Positions 16,971 through 25,237 of a DNA stretch of 64,000 nt are shown here, piece by piece. A program made the translations under genes and the position numbers. Numbering within the stretch: position 1 is the first letter of the stretch; each line of letters begins with the position of its first letter. The notes beneath the pieces were generated by a model. It had not been told where the DNA came from, searched no databases, and saw nothing but the letters and a program-made list of their open reading frames with translations. The stretch comes from JBGPGW01 sp046349515 (GTDB lineage Bacteria; Pseudomonadota; Alphaproteobacteria; CADEGL01). The stretch lies in contig JAXMCE010000003.1 of NCBI GenBank assembly GCA_046349515.1, positions 248,001 through 312,000 on the forward strand, given 5' to 3'.

Positions 16971-17729
16971 TCAGATGCCGACGATGGCGAAGCCGCCGTT
17001 CTGGCTCAGCACTTGGCCGGTGATGAAATCGGCCTCGGGCGAACAGAGGAAGGCGACCGAGTAGGAAATCTCCTCAGGCTGCGCCGGACGCTTCAAGGGG
17101 ATGAGCTCCCAGCGCTTCTTCGCCGCCTCGATGCCGTCGCGCTCGATGACCATTTGCGAGTAGACGCTTCCCGGCGCGATCGCATTGACGCAGATCGAGT
17201 AGGGCGCGAATTCCTTGGCCCAGGCCTTGGTGAGGCCCAAGATCGCCGCCTTGGCCGCGATGTAGGTGGCGCCGTAGGGATTGCCCGTCATCGCCCACAT
17301 GGACGAGACGTTGAGGATCTTGCCCGCTCGCCGCTGCTTCATGCCAGGCACCACCGCCTGGGTCGTGAAGAAGGTGCCCTTCACGTGGATGTCGAGCATG
17401 CGCTGGAACCACTCGGGCGTGACTTCGTCGATACCGGTGCGTTCGGCACCGATGCCGGCGTTGTTGACGAGGATGTCGATGCGCCCGAGCTCCCGCTCGC
17501 CCTTGGCCGCGAACGCAGCCATGGCGGCGACATCCGTCACGTCGTCGTGGCTCACGATGGCGCGCCGTCCCTTGGCGCGCACCATGGCGGCGGTCTCGTC
17601 GGCCTCGGCCGCGCGGAGATCGTGGACCATGATGTCCGCTCCGCGGTCCGCAAGTTCGAGCGCATGCGCCCGCCCCATGCCGCGGCCGGAGCCGGTGATG
17701 AACGCCACTTTGCCGTCGAGTGAACCCAT
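16971..17729 (-). CDS. SDR-family NAD(P)-dependent oxidoreductase
   Basis: This is a 252-residue classical SDR: TGSGRGMG at 12-19, NNAG at 89-92, and catalytic Y156-x3-K160 are all present, so it should be an active alcohol/ketone dehydrogenase. It is the promoter-proximal gene of the operon that runs to 14282, and an operator-like palindrome lies 28 bases before its start. The C-terminal QNGGFAIVGI is typical of the family. Substrate unknown. Confidence 0.92.
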   Translation of the reverse strand: MGSLDGKVAFITGSGRGMGRAHALELADRGADIMVHDLRAAEADETAAMVRAKGRRAIVSHDDVTDVAAMAAFAAKGERELGRIDILVNNAGIGAERTGIDEVTPEWFQRMLDIHVKGTFFTTQAVVPGMKQRRAGKILNVSSMWAMTGNPYGATYIAAKAAILGLTKAWAKEFAPYSICVNAIAPGSVYSQMVIERDGIEAAKKRWELIPLKRPAQPEEISYSVAFLCSPEADFITGQVLSQNGGFAIVGI

Positions 17730-17756
17730 GGCCGCGCAGAACCTCCGCGATCAACC

Positions 17757-17775
17757 CGTATCGCACCGCGATACG
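17757..17775. promoter_or_regulatory. Candidate operator D, CGTATC-N7-GATACG
   Basis: CGTATC (17757-17762) and GATACG (17770-17775) are perfect inverted 6-base arms with a 7-base spacer, giving the same core as sites A-C. The site is 28 bases upstream of the first gene of the SDR/LLM operon, overlapping the expected promoter or leader. Confidence 0.65.
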
Positions 17776-17824
17776 CGCGCGGTGCGGGAATTCCAGTCAA
17801 GCCCCGGGGTGGGGACGAGTCAAG

Positions 17825-17855
17825 AAAACGCCGCCGGCGCAGGACACCGGCGGCG
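17825..17855 (-). terminator. Intrinsic terminator after class III aminotransferase gene
   Basis: CGCCGCCGG (17829-17837) pairs perfectly with CCGGCGGCG (17847-17855). Read on the minus strand the stem is followed by TTTTC (complement of 17824-17828), 20 bases after the aminotransferase stop. Confidence 0.8.
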
Positions 17856-17875
17856 CCGTCCGTCGTGACGCTGCC

Positions 17876-19192
17876 TTACGGCTTCGAGAGCAGGGCCGCG
17901 CGCTCGCCCAGGAACGAATCGAACGCCGCCGCGAAGGCGTCGAACTCCTTGTCGGTCATGGGGAGCGACAGGTTCACCATGCCGCGCCGCGTCATGTAGA
18001 TGCCGCGCGAGATCATGTCGAGGTGGAGGATGTCGCGTGCGAGCGTATTGTCCTTTGACACTTCGTCCGGATTGCGCGGCGTCTTCTCCTGGAAGTGGAT
18101 CGTCATGGTCGAGCCCATGCCGGTCAGGCTGATCGGCAGGCTGCGTTTCTTGACGATGCCCTGGAGGCGCTCGCGGAACTGGTCGCCCTTCTTGTTGAAG
18201 GCGACGCAGACCTCCGGCGTGAAGACCTGGCTCAGGCCCGCGTATCCCGCCGACATGGTGAGCTGGTTCTGGTTGAACGTTCCGGCGTGCGGCCAGGCAT
18301 CGGGGCGGCGCGGGTCGAAGCGGTCCATGATGTCGGCGCGTCCGCCAAAGCCGCCGAAGGACAGGCCGCCGCCGATGTACTTCCCGAAGGAGGTGAGGTC
18401 CGGCTTGACGCCGTAGATCTCCTGGGCGCCGCCGGGGGCGAGCCGCGAGGTCACGACCTCGTCGAGGACGAAGAGGACGCCGTGCTTCTGCGTCTCCTCC
18501 CGGATCGCGTGAAGGAACGCCTTGTCGGACGGCAGGCATCCCGCGCCGCCCATCATCGGCTCGACGATGACGCAGGCAAGATCCTTGGCGTTCGCCGCGA
18601 TCAGCTTCTTCGTTCCCTCGATGTCGTTGAATTTGCCGTAGACGAGGTCGAAGGGAACGTTGGTCGGTGAGCCGCCCGGGCGGGCCGAGATGACGCCGCC
18701 GTGATAGCCGTGCTCGAAGACCATGATCTTGGAACGGCCGGTGAAGGCGCGCGCGGCGACGAGCGCCATCAGATTGCCTTCCGTGCCCGAATTGGTGAAG
18801 CGCAGCCGGTCGAATTTCCAGCGCTTGCAGACTTCCGTCGCGAGCTTGACCTCGACCTCGTTATGGCCGCCGAGCACGATGCCGCGCTCGAGCCCGTCCT
18901 GGATCGCCTTCTTGATCACCGGATGGGAGTGTCCATAGAGACCGGCGGTGTATTCGCCGAGGAAGTCCATGTAGGTGTGGCCGTCGAGATCGGTGACGTA
19001 ACAGCCCTCGGCCTTGGCGATGGTGAGCGGGTAGGGCGCGTAGAAGAGTACGGTCCGCGTGTTGCCGCCCGGCATGGCGCGGCAGGCCGCCTCGAAATTG
19101 GCCTTGCTCTTGGGATTGGCGGTCGCGAAGCGCTGTTCGGCTTCGAGAACGGCGGCTTGCAGGTCGTAATTGCGCGTGCCTTGCAGGTTCAT
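17876..19192 (-). CDS. Class III aminotransferase (glutamate-1-semialdehyde aminomutase-like)
   Basis: This is a 438-residue PLP enzyme; the ATG at 19192 is chosen because the upstream part of the frame lacks family similarity. The phosphate-binding NSGTEGN is at 134-140, the pyridine-nitrogen aspartate in DEVV is D244 and the Schiff-base lysine is K271 in FGKYIGGG. It resembles glutamate-1-semialdehyde aminomutase but has no heme-biosynthesis neighbours. In catabolic clusters such proteins act as amine or beta-amino-acid aminotransferases, or aminomutases. It has its own terminator and is divergent from the SDR at 19431. A second enzyme of this type is encoded at 32130. Confidence 0.9.
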   Translation of the reverse strand: MNLQGTRNYDLQAAVLEAEQRFATANPKSKANFEAACRAMPGGNTRTVLFYAPYPLTIAKAEGCYVTDLDGHTYMDFLGEYTAGLYGHSHPVIKKAIQDGLERGIVLGGHNEVEVKLATEVCKRWKFDRLRFTNSGTEGNLMALVAARAFTGRSKIMVFEHGYHGGVISARPGGSPTNVPFDLVYGKFNDIEGTKKLIAANAKDLACVIVEPMMGGAGCLPSDKAFLHAIREETQKHGVLFVLDEVVTSRLAPGGAQEIYGVKPDLTSFGKYIGGGLSFGGFGGRADIMDRFDPRRPDAWPHAGTFNQNQLTMSAGYAGLSQVFTPEVCVAFNKKGDQFRERLQGIVKKRSLPISLTGMGSTMTIHFQEKTPRNPDEVSKDNTLARDILHLDMISRGIYMTRRGMVNLSLPMTDKEFDAFAAAFDSFLGERAALLSKP

Positions 19193-19430
19193 GGGCGCTC
19201 TCCCGGGTCCGGATTCGACAATATCTTCCTTCGCCCTGCCGACCCGGGTCAAGGAACTCGGGGGGCCGTCGTCGGCAGAGGGCCGTCGTCGATCGACCGC
19301 ATGCGTGGCGCATTGAAATACCTGGGACTTCTGCCGCGCTTGGCGTGGTGATGCTCGCATTGACACGGTCAGCCGGCGCTCGTTACGGTCGCTCGATCAA
19401 CCGATTTCATCCGTTCCGTTGGGGGATTCC

Positions 19431-20177
19431 ATGAGCGACGGCGAATTCGCGGGCCAGGTGGCGGTCGTCACCGGCGGCGCCCAGGGCATCGGCTTTGCCA
19501 TCTCGCGCCTCTTGTCCGAGCGTGGCGCGACGGTCTGCCTCCTCGATATCGACAAATCGAAGATAGACGAAGCGGTCGCCAAGTTGAGCAAGGGCGGCGG
19601 CAAGGCCAAGGGCTATGAGGCCGACGTCACGAAGGAGCCGACGCTCCAGCGCGCGCGCGACGCGATCCTCAAGGACTGGACCCGCGCCGATGTCCTGGTC
19701 AACAACGCCGGCATCTATCCCCATGCGACGATCAAGGAGATCACGATCGAGGCATGGGACAAGATGTTCGACGTCAACACGCTCGGCATGTTCCTGACCA
19801 CCCGAACCTTCATGGAACCCATGATCGCTCAGCGCTACGGGCGGATCGTCAGCATCATCACCAACGACGCTTACATCGCGAAGCCGACCTTGCCGCACTA
19901 CGCCGCGGCGAAGGCCTCTGTACTCTCCCTTACCAAGACCTTCGCGCTCGAACTGGCGCCGCACCAGGTGCTCGTGAATGGCGTCTCGCCGGGCGCGGTC
20001 GCGACCGAGCGCGCGAAGAGCCAGAGCTGGTTGAAGGAGCGCATCCCCCTCATCCCCGTGCGACGCGCGGCTGAGCCCGAGGACATCGCCGAGGTCGTGC
20101 TGTTCCTCGCATCGAAGCGCAACCGCTTCGTCGTGGGCGAGACCGTCATCGCGAATGGCGGCTACACGATGGTTTAG
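19431..20177 (+). CDS. SDR-family NAD(P)-dependent oxidoreductase (duplicate pair, copy 1)
   Basis: This is a 248-residue classical SDR starting at the ATG at 19431 behind GGGGGA. TGGAQGIG at 14-21, NNAGIYP at 91-97 and catalytic Y157-x3-K161 are intact. It is nearly duplicated by the next gene, sharing an identical 51-base tract and long matches at the C-terminus. Substrate unknown; together the pair could carry out sequential or stereochemically distinct dehydrogenations (inference). Confidence 0.92.
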   Translation: MSDGEFAGQVAVVTGGAQGIGFAISRLLSERGATVCLLDIDKSKIDEAVAKLSKGGGKAKGYEADVTKEPTLQRARDAILKDWTRADVLVNNAGIYPHATIKEITIEAWDKMFDVNTLGMFLTTRTFMEPMIAQRYGRIVSIITNDAYIAKPTLPHYAAAKASVLSLTKTFALELAPHQVLVNGVSPGAVATERAKSQSWLKERIPLIPVRRAAEPEDIAEVVLFLASKRNRFVVGETVIANGGYTMV

Positions 20178-20217
20178 ACACGGGGACCAGGCACGAGGTC
20201 TAGGCGCACATGTGTTG

Positions 20218-20246
20218 CCTCATCCTTCGACAGGCTCAGGATGAGG
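20218..20246. repeat. Dispersed palindromic repeat (REP-like), single copy
   Basis: Arms CCTCATCCT (20218-20226) and AGGATGAGG (20238-20246) flank TCGACAGGCTC. The same element occurs twice, in inverted orientation, at 33471-33540. Repeats of this type are widespread between genes in alphaproteobacterial genomes. Here it separates two duplicated SDR genes. Confidence 0.85.
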
Positions 20247-20277
20247 CCAGAAGAAGGGGCGGTTAGGGGGCAAGGTC

Positions 20278-21027
20278 ATGGCGGAACGGGAATTCGAGGG
20301 GCAAGTCGGAATCATCACGGGCGGCGCGAACGGCATCGGGCTCGCGATCGCGAAGCTCCTGGCCGAGCGCGGCGGCTCGGTCGCGCTGTGGGATGTCGAC
20401 GGGGCCAAGGTGGCGTCCGCCGCCGAATCGCTCTCTCGAGCGACCAACGCCAAGGTCAAGGGCTACGCGGTCGACGTGACCGATGAGCCGGCGATCCTGA
20501 AGGCGCGCGATGCGACCGTGAAGGACTTCGGACGCGCGGACGTGCTGGTCAACAACGCCGGCATCTATCCCCATGCGACGATCAAGGAGATCACGCTCGA
20601 ATCCTGGAAGCGCATGTTCGACGTGAATACGAAGAGCATGTTCCTCGTCACGCGCGCGCTCATGGACCAGATGGTGAAGCAGCACTATGGCCGGGTGGTC
20701 ACGATCGTGACCGAGGATGCCTACATCCCGAAGCCGACGATCCCGCACTATGCGGCATCCAAGATCGCCCTTCTGTCGCTCATCAAGACCTTCGCCCTCG
20801 AACTCGCTCCGCACGAGGTGATCTGCACCGGCGTCTCGCCCGGACCGGTCGCGACCGAGCGCGCGAAGAGCCAGAGCTGGCTTGCCGAGCGGATTCCGAA
20901 GATTCCCGTGAAGCGCGCGGCCGAGCCCGAGGACATCGCCGAGGTCGTGCTGTTCCTCGGCTCCAAGCGCAACCGCTTCGTCGTGGGCGAGACCGTCATC
21001 GCCAATGGCGGCTACGTCATGGTGTGA
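20278..21027 (+). CDS. SDR-family NAD(P)-dependent oxidoreductase (duplicate pair, copy 2)
   Basis: This is a 249-residue classical SDR with TGGANGIG at 14-21, NNAGIYP at 92-98 and catalytic Y158-x3-K162. It is the paralog of the gene at 19431, with blocks of identical DNA (for example 20545-20595 against 19695-19745). The two are separated by about 100 bases containing a palindromic repeat. Both end in VIANGGYxMV. The strong local identity suggests recent duplication or gene conversion. The following ureohydrolase-like gene is 74 bases downstream in the same direction. Confidence 0.92.
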   Translation: MAEREFEGQVGIITGGANGIGLAIAKLLAERGGSVALWDVDGAKVASAAESLSRATNAKVKGYAVDVTDEPAILKARDATVKDFGRADVLVNNAGIYPHATIKEITLESWKRMFDVNTKSMFLVTRALMDQMVKQHYGRVVTIVTEDAYIPKPTIPHYAASKIALLSLIKTFALELAPHEVICTGVSPGPVATERAKSQSWLAERIPKIPVKRAAEPEDIAEVVLFLGSKRNRFVVGETVIANGGYVMV

Positions 21028-21101
21028 GCGGGCCACGCTGCAACGGGACCAGTTTGACCGAGAGCCAGTCTCATTGAGAAGTTGAGCGAGGGAGCGTCAC
21101 C

Positions 21102-22100
21102 ATGGCCAGCAAGAAACCGGCACCACCTGCCTTTGCCTTCGACGACGAGCTGGTCTCGGCCGTCCAGACCTTCATGGGCGTTCCCTATAGCCGCGATCTC
21201 TCGAAGAGCAAGGCCGCCATCTTGGGCATTCCCTTCGACTGCGGCCTCCACCCGGTGCGGCTCGGCGCGCGCATGGGGCCCGCCGCCATCCGCGAGCAGT
21301 CGGGCCTCGTGCGCCCCTACCAGCCGCCCATCGCCGACTACAATCCGCTGACGGAGCTGGGCGTCGTCGACTGCGGCAATGTGCGCGTCGTGCTCGGCGA
21401 CACGGCCGAGTCGTTCCGGCGCATCGAGGCTGCCGTCTCCCACATCGTCGACGCGGGCGCGGTGCCCGTCACCTTCGGCGGCGACGGCAGTGTGTCGCTT
21501 CCGCAGATCCGCGCCGTGCACCGGAAGTATCCGGACCTCTGCCTTCTCCATTTCGACGCGCACACCGACACTTATCCCGACGTCGCGGGCCAGCAGATCC
21601 CCGGCACCAACATCGTCGAGTTCAACCCGGCCACCACCTTCACGCGCGCGGCGGAGGAAGGCGTGCTCGACGTGAAGAACTCGCTCCACATCGGCGCGCG
21701 CGGCACGATCTCGATGCAGGGCGTGTTCGACTTCACGCGGAAGCAGGGCTACGAGCTCGTGACGGGCGTCGACCTCATGGACATGGGGTTGAAGGCCGTG
21801 CTGGCCCACATCCACAAGCGCCTGGCGGGCAAGCCCGTCTATCTCTGCTGGGACATGGATTTCTTCGATCCCTCCTGCGCGCCCGGCGTATTCACGCCCA
21901 CCTGGGGCGGGGTCTCGGCGCGCGAGGGGCTGACTTTGCTCCAGGGCCTCAAGGGCCTCAACATCGTGGCGACCGACGTCAACACGCTCTCGCCCCTTCA
22001 CGACATCGGCGGGATGAGCGCGTTCTTGGCCGGCACCTGCGTCATCGAGTGCGTGTTCTTGGCCGCCGAGGCCGTGAAGACGTACGGGAAGGCCCGATGA
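21102..22100 (+). CDS. Ureohydrolase (agmatinase/arginase) family protein with altered metal ligand
   Basis: This is a 332-residue protein of the arginase/agmatinase fold. DAHTD (152-156) and DMDFFDP (251-257) supply conserved manganese ligands. The first metal motif, GGDHS in the family, reads GGDGS (126-130), so the usual histidine ligand of the first metal is glycine 129. It may use one metal, a different ligand, or a non-classical reaction. Family members release urea from guanidino compounds or formamide from formimino compounds. The gene overlaps the ABM-domain gene by ATGA at 22097-22100. Confidence 0.88.
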   Translation: MASKKPAPPAFAFDDELVSAVQTFMGVPYSRDLSKSKAAILGIPFDCGLHPVRLGARMGPAAIREQSGLVRPYQPPIADYNPLTELGVVDCGNVRVVLGDTAESFRRIEAAVSHIVDAGAVPVTFGGDGSVSLPQIRAVHRKYPDLCLLHFDAHTDTYPDVAGQQIPGTNIVEFNPATTFTRAAEEGVLDVKNSLHIGARGTISMQGVFDFTRKQGYELVTGVDLMDMGLKAVLAHIHKRLAGKPVYLCWDMDFFDPSCAPGVFTPTWGGVSAREGLTLLQGLKGLNIVATDVNTLSPLHDIGGMSAFLAGTCVIECVFLAAEAVKTYGKAR

Positions 22101-22396
22101 TCCTCGAAATCGCGACGCTCGATGTGAAGCAGGGGCAGGAGGCGGCCTTCGAATCCGCCTTCGCCAAGGCGCAAACCATCATCGCGAGCATGCCCGGCTA
22201 TCTCGGCCACGAGCTTCAGCGCTGCCACGAGACGCCCCATCGCTACGTCCTCCTCGCGCGCTGGAAGACGCTCGAGGACCACACGGTCGGCTTCCGCACC
22301 TCGCCCCAATACCAGGAGTGGCGCGGCCTTCTTCACCATTTCTACGATCCACCGCCGCGCGTCGAGCATTTCCGGGACGTGACACCCAAGCGGTGA
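22097..22396 (+). CDS. Antibiotic biosynthesis monooxygenase (ABM) domain protein
   Basis: This 99-residue protein is a single ABM ferredoxin-like domain: a hydrophobic first strand (MILEIATLDV), a helix with FESAFAKAQ and a GYLGHELQRC strand. Small ABM proteins act as cofactor-free monooxygenases, as heme-degrading enzymes or as dimeric binding proteins. Translation is coupled to the ureohydrolase-like gene by a 4-base overlap. The following amidohydrolase starts 25 bases downstream, so a three-gene unit is likely. Confidence 0.85.
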   Translation: MILEIATLDVKQGQEAAFESAFAKAQTIIASMPGYLGHELQRCHETPHRYVLLARWKTLEDHTVGFRTSPQYQEWRGLLHHFYDPPPRVEHFRDVTPKR

Positions 22397-22421
22397 GCGT
22401 GCAGCTGGAGGGAGCGTTGCC

Positions 22422-23669
22422 ATGACCGCGCGCCCGAACCTCGTCGAGATCGATGGACGCCGCCTGTGGAGCACGATTCTCCGCTCGGCCGAGATCGGGC
22501 CGGGCAAGAAAGGCGGGCTGCGGCGCCTCGCGCTCTCGGACATGGACAAGACCATGCGCGACCAGTTCGTCGCCTGGTGCCGCGAGGCGGGGTGCGAAGT
22601 CTCGGTCGACCGGGTCGGCTCGATCTTCGCGCGGCGCAAGGGCCGCGACAATTCGCTTCCGCCCGTCGTCATCGGCAGCCATCTCGACACGCAGATCGCC
22701 GGCGGGCGCTACGACGGCGTTCTCGGCGTGCTCGCCGGCCTCGAGATCCTGCGCACGCTCAACGATCGCGGCATCGAGACCGAACGTCCGGTCGAGATCG
22801 TGTCCTGGACCAACGAGGAAGGTGCGCGCTTCACGCCGGCGATGACGGCGTCGGGCGCCTTCGCCGGCGTGTTCACGGCCGATTACGCGCTCGGCCTCAA
22901 GGACGATGACGGCATGAGCTACGGCGAGGAGCTACGCCGCATCGGCTATGCCGGCGATGTTCCCGTCGGCGGCCGCGCGCTCGATTCCTATTTCGAGCTG
23001 CATATCGAGCAGGGCCCGATTCTTGACCGGGAAAATCTGCCCATGGGCATCGTCGTGAAGGGCTACACCTCCTTCGGCTGCCTCGTCGATGTCTTCGGCG
23101 AAAATGCGCATACGGCCGCGACGCCCATGGACAAGCGGCGGAACGCGCTCTACGGCGCCTCGCTCCTCGTCGCGGCCGTGCATGCGATCGGTTGGGACCA
23201 TCACGCGACGGACGGGAAGGGCAACGCCTCGCGCCTCGTCTGCTCGCCCAACAAGTTTGGGATCATCCCGGACTATGCGCAGGTGGCTCTCGACGTCCGT
23301 CACCCCGATCCGGCGACCGCGGCCGCCATGTTCGAGGCGTTGAAGGCTGCGATCGGTGAGAGCGCTAAGCGCGCCAATGTGGCGATGACGATGGTGACGA
23401 GCTGGTCCTTCGGCAACGAGCGCTTCGATCCCGATTGCATCGCGCTCGTGAAGGACGCGGCTGCTTCGCTTGGAATCCCGTGCCGCGAGATGATGAGCCA
23501 GGTCGGCCACGACGCCTATTACATCAGCCGCGTGGCGCCGACGGCCCTCATCTTCACGCCGTGCAAGGACGGCATCAGCCACAACGAGGCCGAGCACACG
23601 ACTCTCGACGAGAGCGTGCCGGGCATCAACGTCCTCTTGAACGCGGTGATCGCGCGGGCCAACCGCTAG
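22422..23669 (+). CDS. Zn-dependent amidohydrolase, N-carbamoyl-L-amino-acid hydrolase/allantoate amidohydrolase type (M20)
   Basis: This is a 415-residue M20-family amidase/hydantoinase-type hydrolase. Metal ligands appear in GSHLDT (H87), GGRYDG (D98), NEEGARF (E132/E133) and LHIEQG (H194), and SHNEAEHT near the C-terminus supplies the last histidine. Enzymes of this group hydrolyse N-carbamoyl-amino acids, allantoate, ureidoglycine or beta-ureidopropionate, releasing ammonia and carbon dioxide. It follows the ureohydrolase-like and ABM genes and would complete nitrogen release from an amidine or carbamoyl intermediate (inference). Confidence 0.92.
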   Translation: MTARPNLVEIDGRRLWSTILRSAEIGPGKKGGLRRLALSDMDKTMRDQFVAWCREAGCEVSVDRVGSIFARRKGRDNSLPPVVIGSHLDTQIAGGRYDGVLGVLAGLEILRTLNDRGIETERPVEIVSWTNEEGARFTPAMTASGAFAGVFTADYALGLKDDDGMSYGEELRRIGYAGDVPVGGRALDSYFELHIEQGPILDRENLPMGIVVKGYTSFGCLVDVFGENAHTAATPMDKRRNALYGASLLVAAVHAIGWDHHATDGKGNASRLVCSPNKFGIIPDYAQVALDVRHPDPATAAAMFEALKAAIGESAKRANVAMTMVTSWSFGNERFDPDCIALVKDAAASLGIPCREMMSQVGHDAYYISRVAPTALIFTPCKDGISHNEAEHTTLDESVPGINVLLNAVIARANR

Positions 23670-23684
23670 AGGCGCGCGCAGGCG

Positions 23685-25235
23685 CTAGCCGAGGCTGTGG
23701 CTCGGCTCGACGGGCTCGTGTTCCTTGATGGTGGCGTCGGTCGCGGCATCGACCTCGAGGAGGAGGACGGGATAGCCCCAGACGTTGGCGATGTGCTGGA
23801 GGACGCGGCGCGCATCGCCGGCCTCGAGGATCGCGCCGTCGAGCACCCGGTGATGGAGGACGAGGTGCCGGTCGCCGGCGAGATCGACGTCGACGATCTG
23901 GATGTCCGGCTCGATCGCCGCGATGTCGTAGCATTGCGCGAGCGTCTTGCGCACGTCGCGGTAACCCTGTTCGTCATGGATGGCGGTCACGACGACGTCG
24001 GAATCGCTGGGATCGTTCCGGATGGCGAAGAGCTTCATCTTGCGCATGAGATGGGGGCTCAAGAACTGGAGGATGAAGCTCTCGTCCCGGTAATCGGCCC
24101 AGATGCCGCGGAGCGTCCCCCACGGGTCGCCGTTGCCGGCGAAGGCCGGGAACCAGGCGCGGTCTTCCTCCGTCGGCGCCGTCGCGATGCGCGCGATGTC
24201 GCCCATCATGCCGAAGCCGAGCGCATAGGGGTTGAGGGATGAGAAGCGCTGGTCATCGAAGTCCGGCTGCGCGATCACGCTCGTGTGGGCGTGCAGCATC
24301 TCGAGCATGGCGCCGTCGGTGAGGCCGCCCGTCTCGTGGAGGCGCTGCATGATCGCGTAGTGGACATAGGTGGCGCAGCCCTCGTTCATGACCTTGGTCT
24401 GCTTCTGGGGATAGAAGTACTGGGCCAGGTTGCGCACGATGCGCAGGATCTCGCGCTGCCAGGTCTGGAGCTTGGGTCCGGTCTTCTCGATGAAATAAAG
24501 AAGGTTCTCCTCGGGCAGACGGAGAAGCTTCTTCCGCTCGGCGATCTCGTCGCGCGAGGCGGCGGCGGCGGACGCCTTGGGCACGGTGCGCCAGAGGTCG
24601 TTGTAGATGCGCTCCTGGTGCTCCGCCCGCTCGCGCTCGCGCTGCTCTTCCTGGCGGAGATTGAGCTTCCTCTTGCGCGGATAGCGGTGGACGCCGTGGT
24701 CCATGATCGCGTGCGCGGCGTCGAGCACGCGCTCCACCGCCTCGTGGCCGTGACGCTCCTCGCAGCGCGCGATATAGGTCTTGGCGAAGTCCATGTAGTC
24801 GAGGATGCCATCGGCATCCGTCCACTGGCGGAACAGGCTGTTCGACTTGAAGAAGTGGTTGTGGCCGAAGGCGGCATGCGCCATGACGAGCGTCTGCATG
24901 GCCATGGAGTTCTCCTCCATGACGTAGCTGATGCAGGGGTTCGAGTTGATGACGATCTCGTAAGCAAGGCCGCGGAGGCCCTTGCGGTAGAGCGTCTCGT
25001 CCCGCGCGAAGTGCTTGCCGAAGGACCAGTGCTTGTACATGAGCGGCAGGCCGATCGAGGAGTAGGCGTCGAGCATCTGCTCGGCCGTGATGACCTCGAT
25101 CTGGTTCGCGTAGGTGTCGAGGCCGAACTCGCCCTTGGCGATCGCCTCGATGGCGTCGTAGGCGCGGCGCAGCGTGTCGTAGTTCCACTCGGCGCCCGCG
25201 AAGAGAGACGGCTGCGTGTCGAGCATGGATGTCAT
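23685..25235 (-). CDS. spoVR: SpoVR family protein
   Basis: This is a 516-residue cytoplasmic SpoVR-family protein, close to the usual length; the start MTSMLDTQ at 25235 lies 2 bases after the stop of the DUF444 gene. The family is named after a Bacillus sporulation cortex gene, but in proteobacteria it is fixed in operons with the PrkA kinase and the DUF444/YeaH protein and linked to starvation or stress signalling. Conserved segments such as YANQIEVIT and PLMYKHWSFGK are near the N-terminus. Its biochemical activity is unknown. It is the third gene of the operon. Confidence 0.95.
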   Translation of the reverse strand: MTSMLDTQPSLFAGAEWNYDTLRRAYDAIEAIAKGEFGLDTYANQIEVITAEQMLDAYSSIGLPLMYKHWSFGKHFARDETLYRKGLRGLAYEIVINSNPCISYVMEENSMAMQTLVMAHAAFGHNHFFKSNSLFRQWTDADGILDYMDFAKTYIARCEERHGHEAVERVLDAAHAIMDHGVHRYPRKRKLNLRQEEQRERERAEHQERIYNDLWRTVPKASAAAASRDEIAERKKLLRLPEENLLYFIEKTGPKLQTWQREILRIVRNLAQYFYPQKQTKVMNEGCATYVHYAIMQRLHETGGLTDGAMLEMLHAHTSVIAQPDFDDQRFSSLNPYALGFGMMGDIARIATAPTEEDRAWFPAFAGNGDPWGTLRGIWADYRDESFILQFLSPHLMRKMKLFAIRNDPSDSDVVVTAIHDEQGYRDVRKTLAQCYDIAAIEPDIQIVDVDLAGDRHLVLHHRVLDGAILEAGDARRVLQHIANVWGYPVLLLEVDAATDATIKEHEPVEPSHSLG

Positions 25236-25237
25236 CC

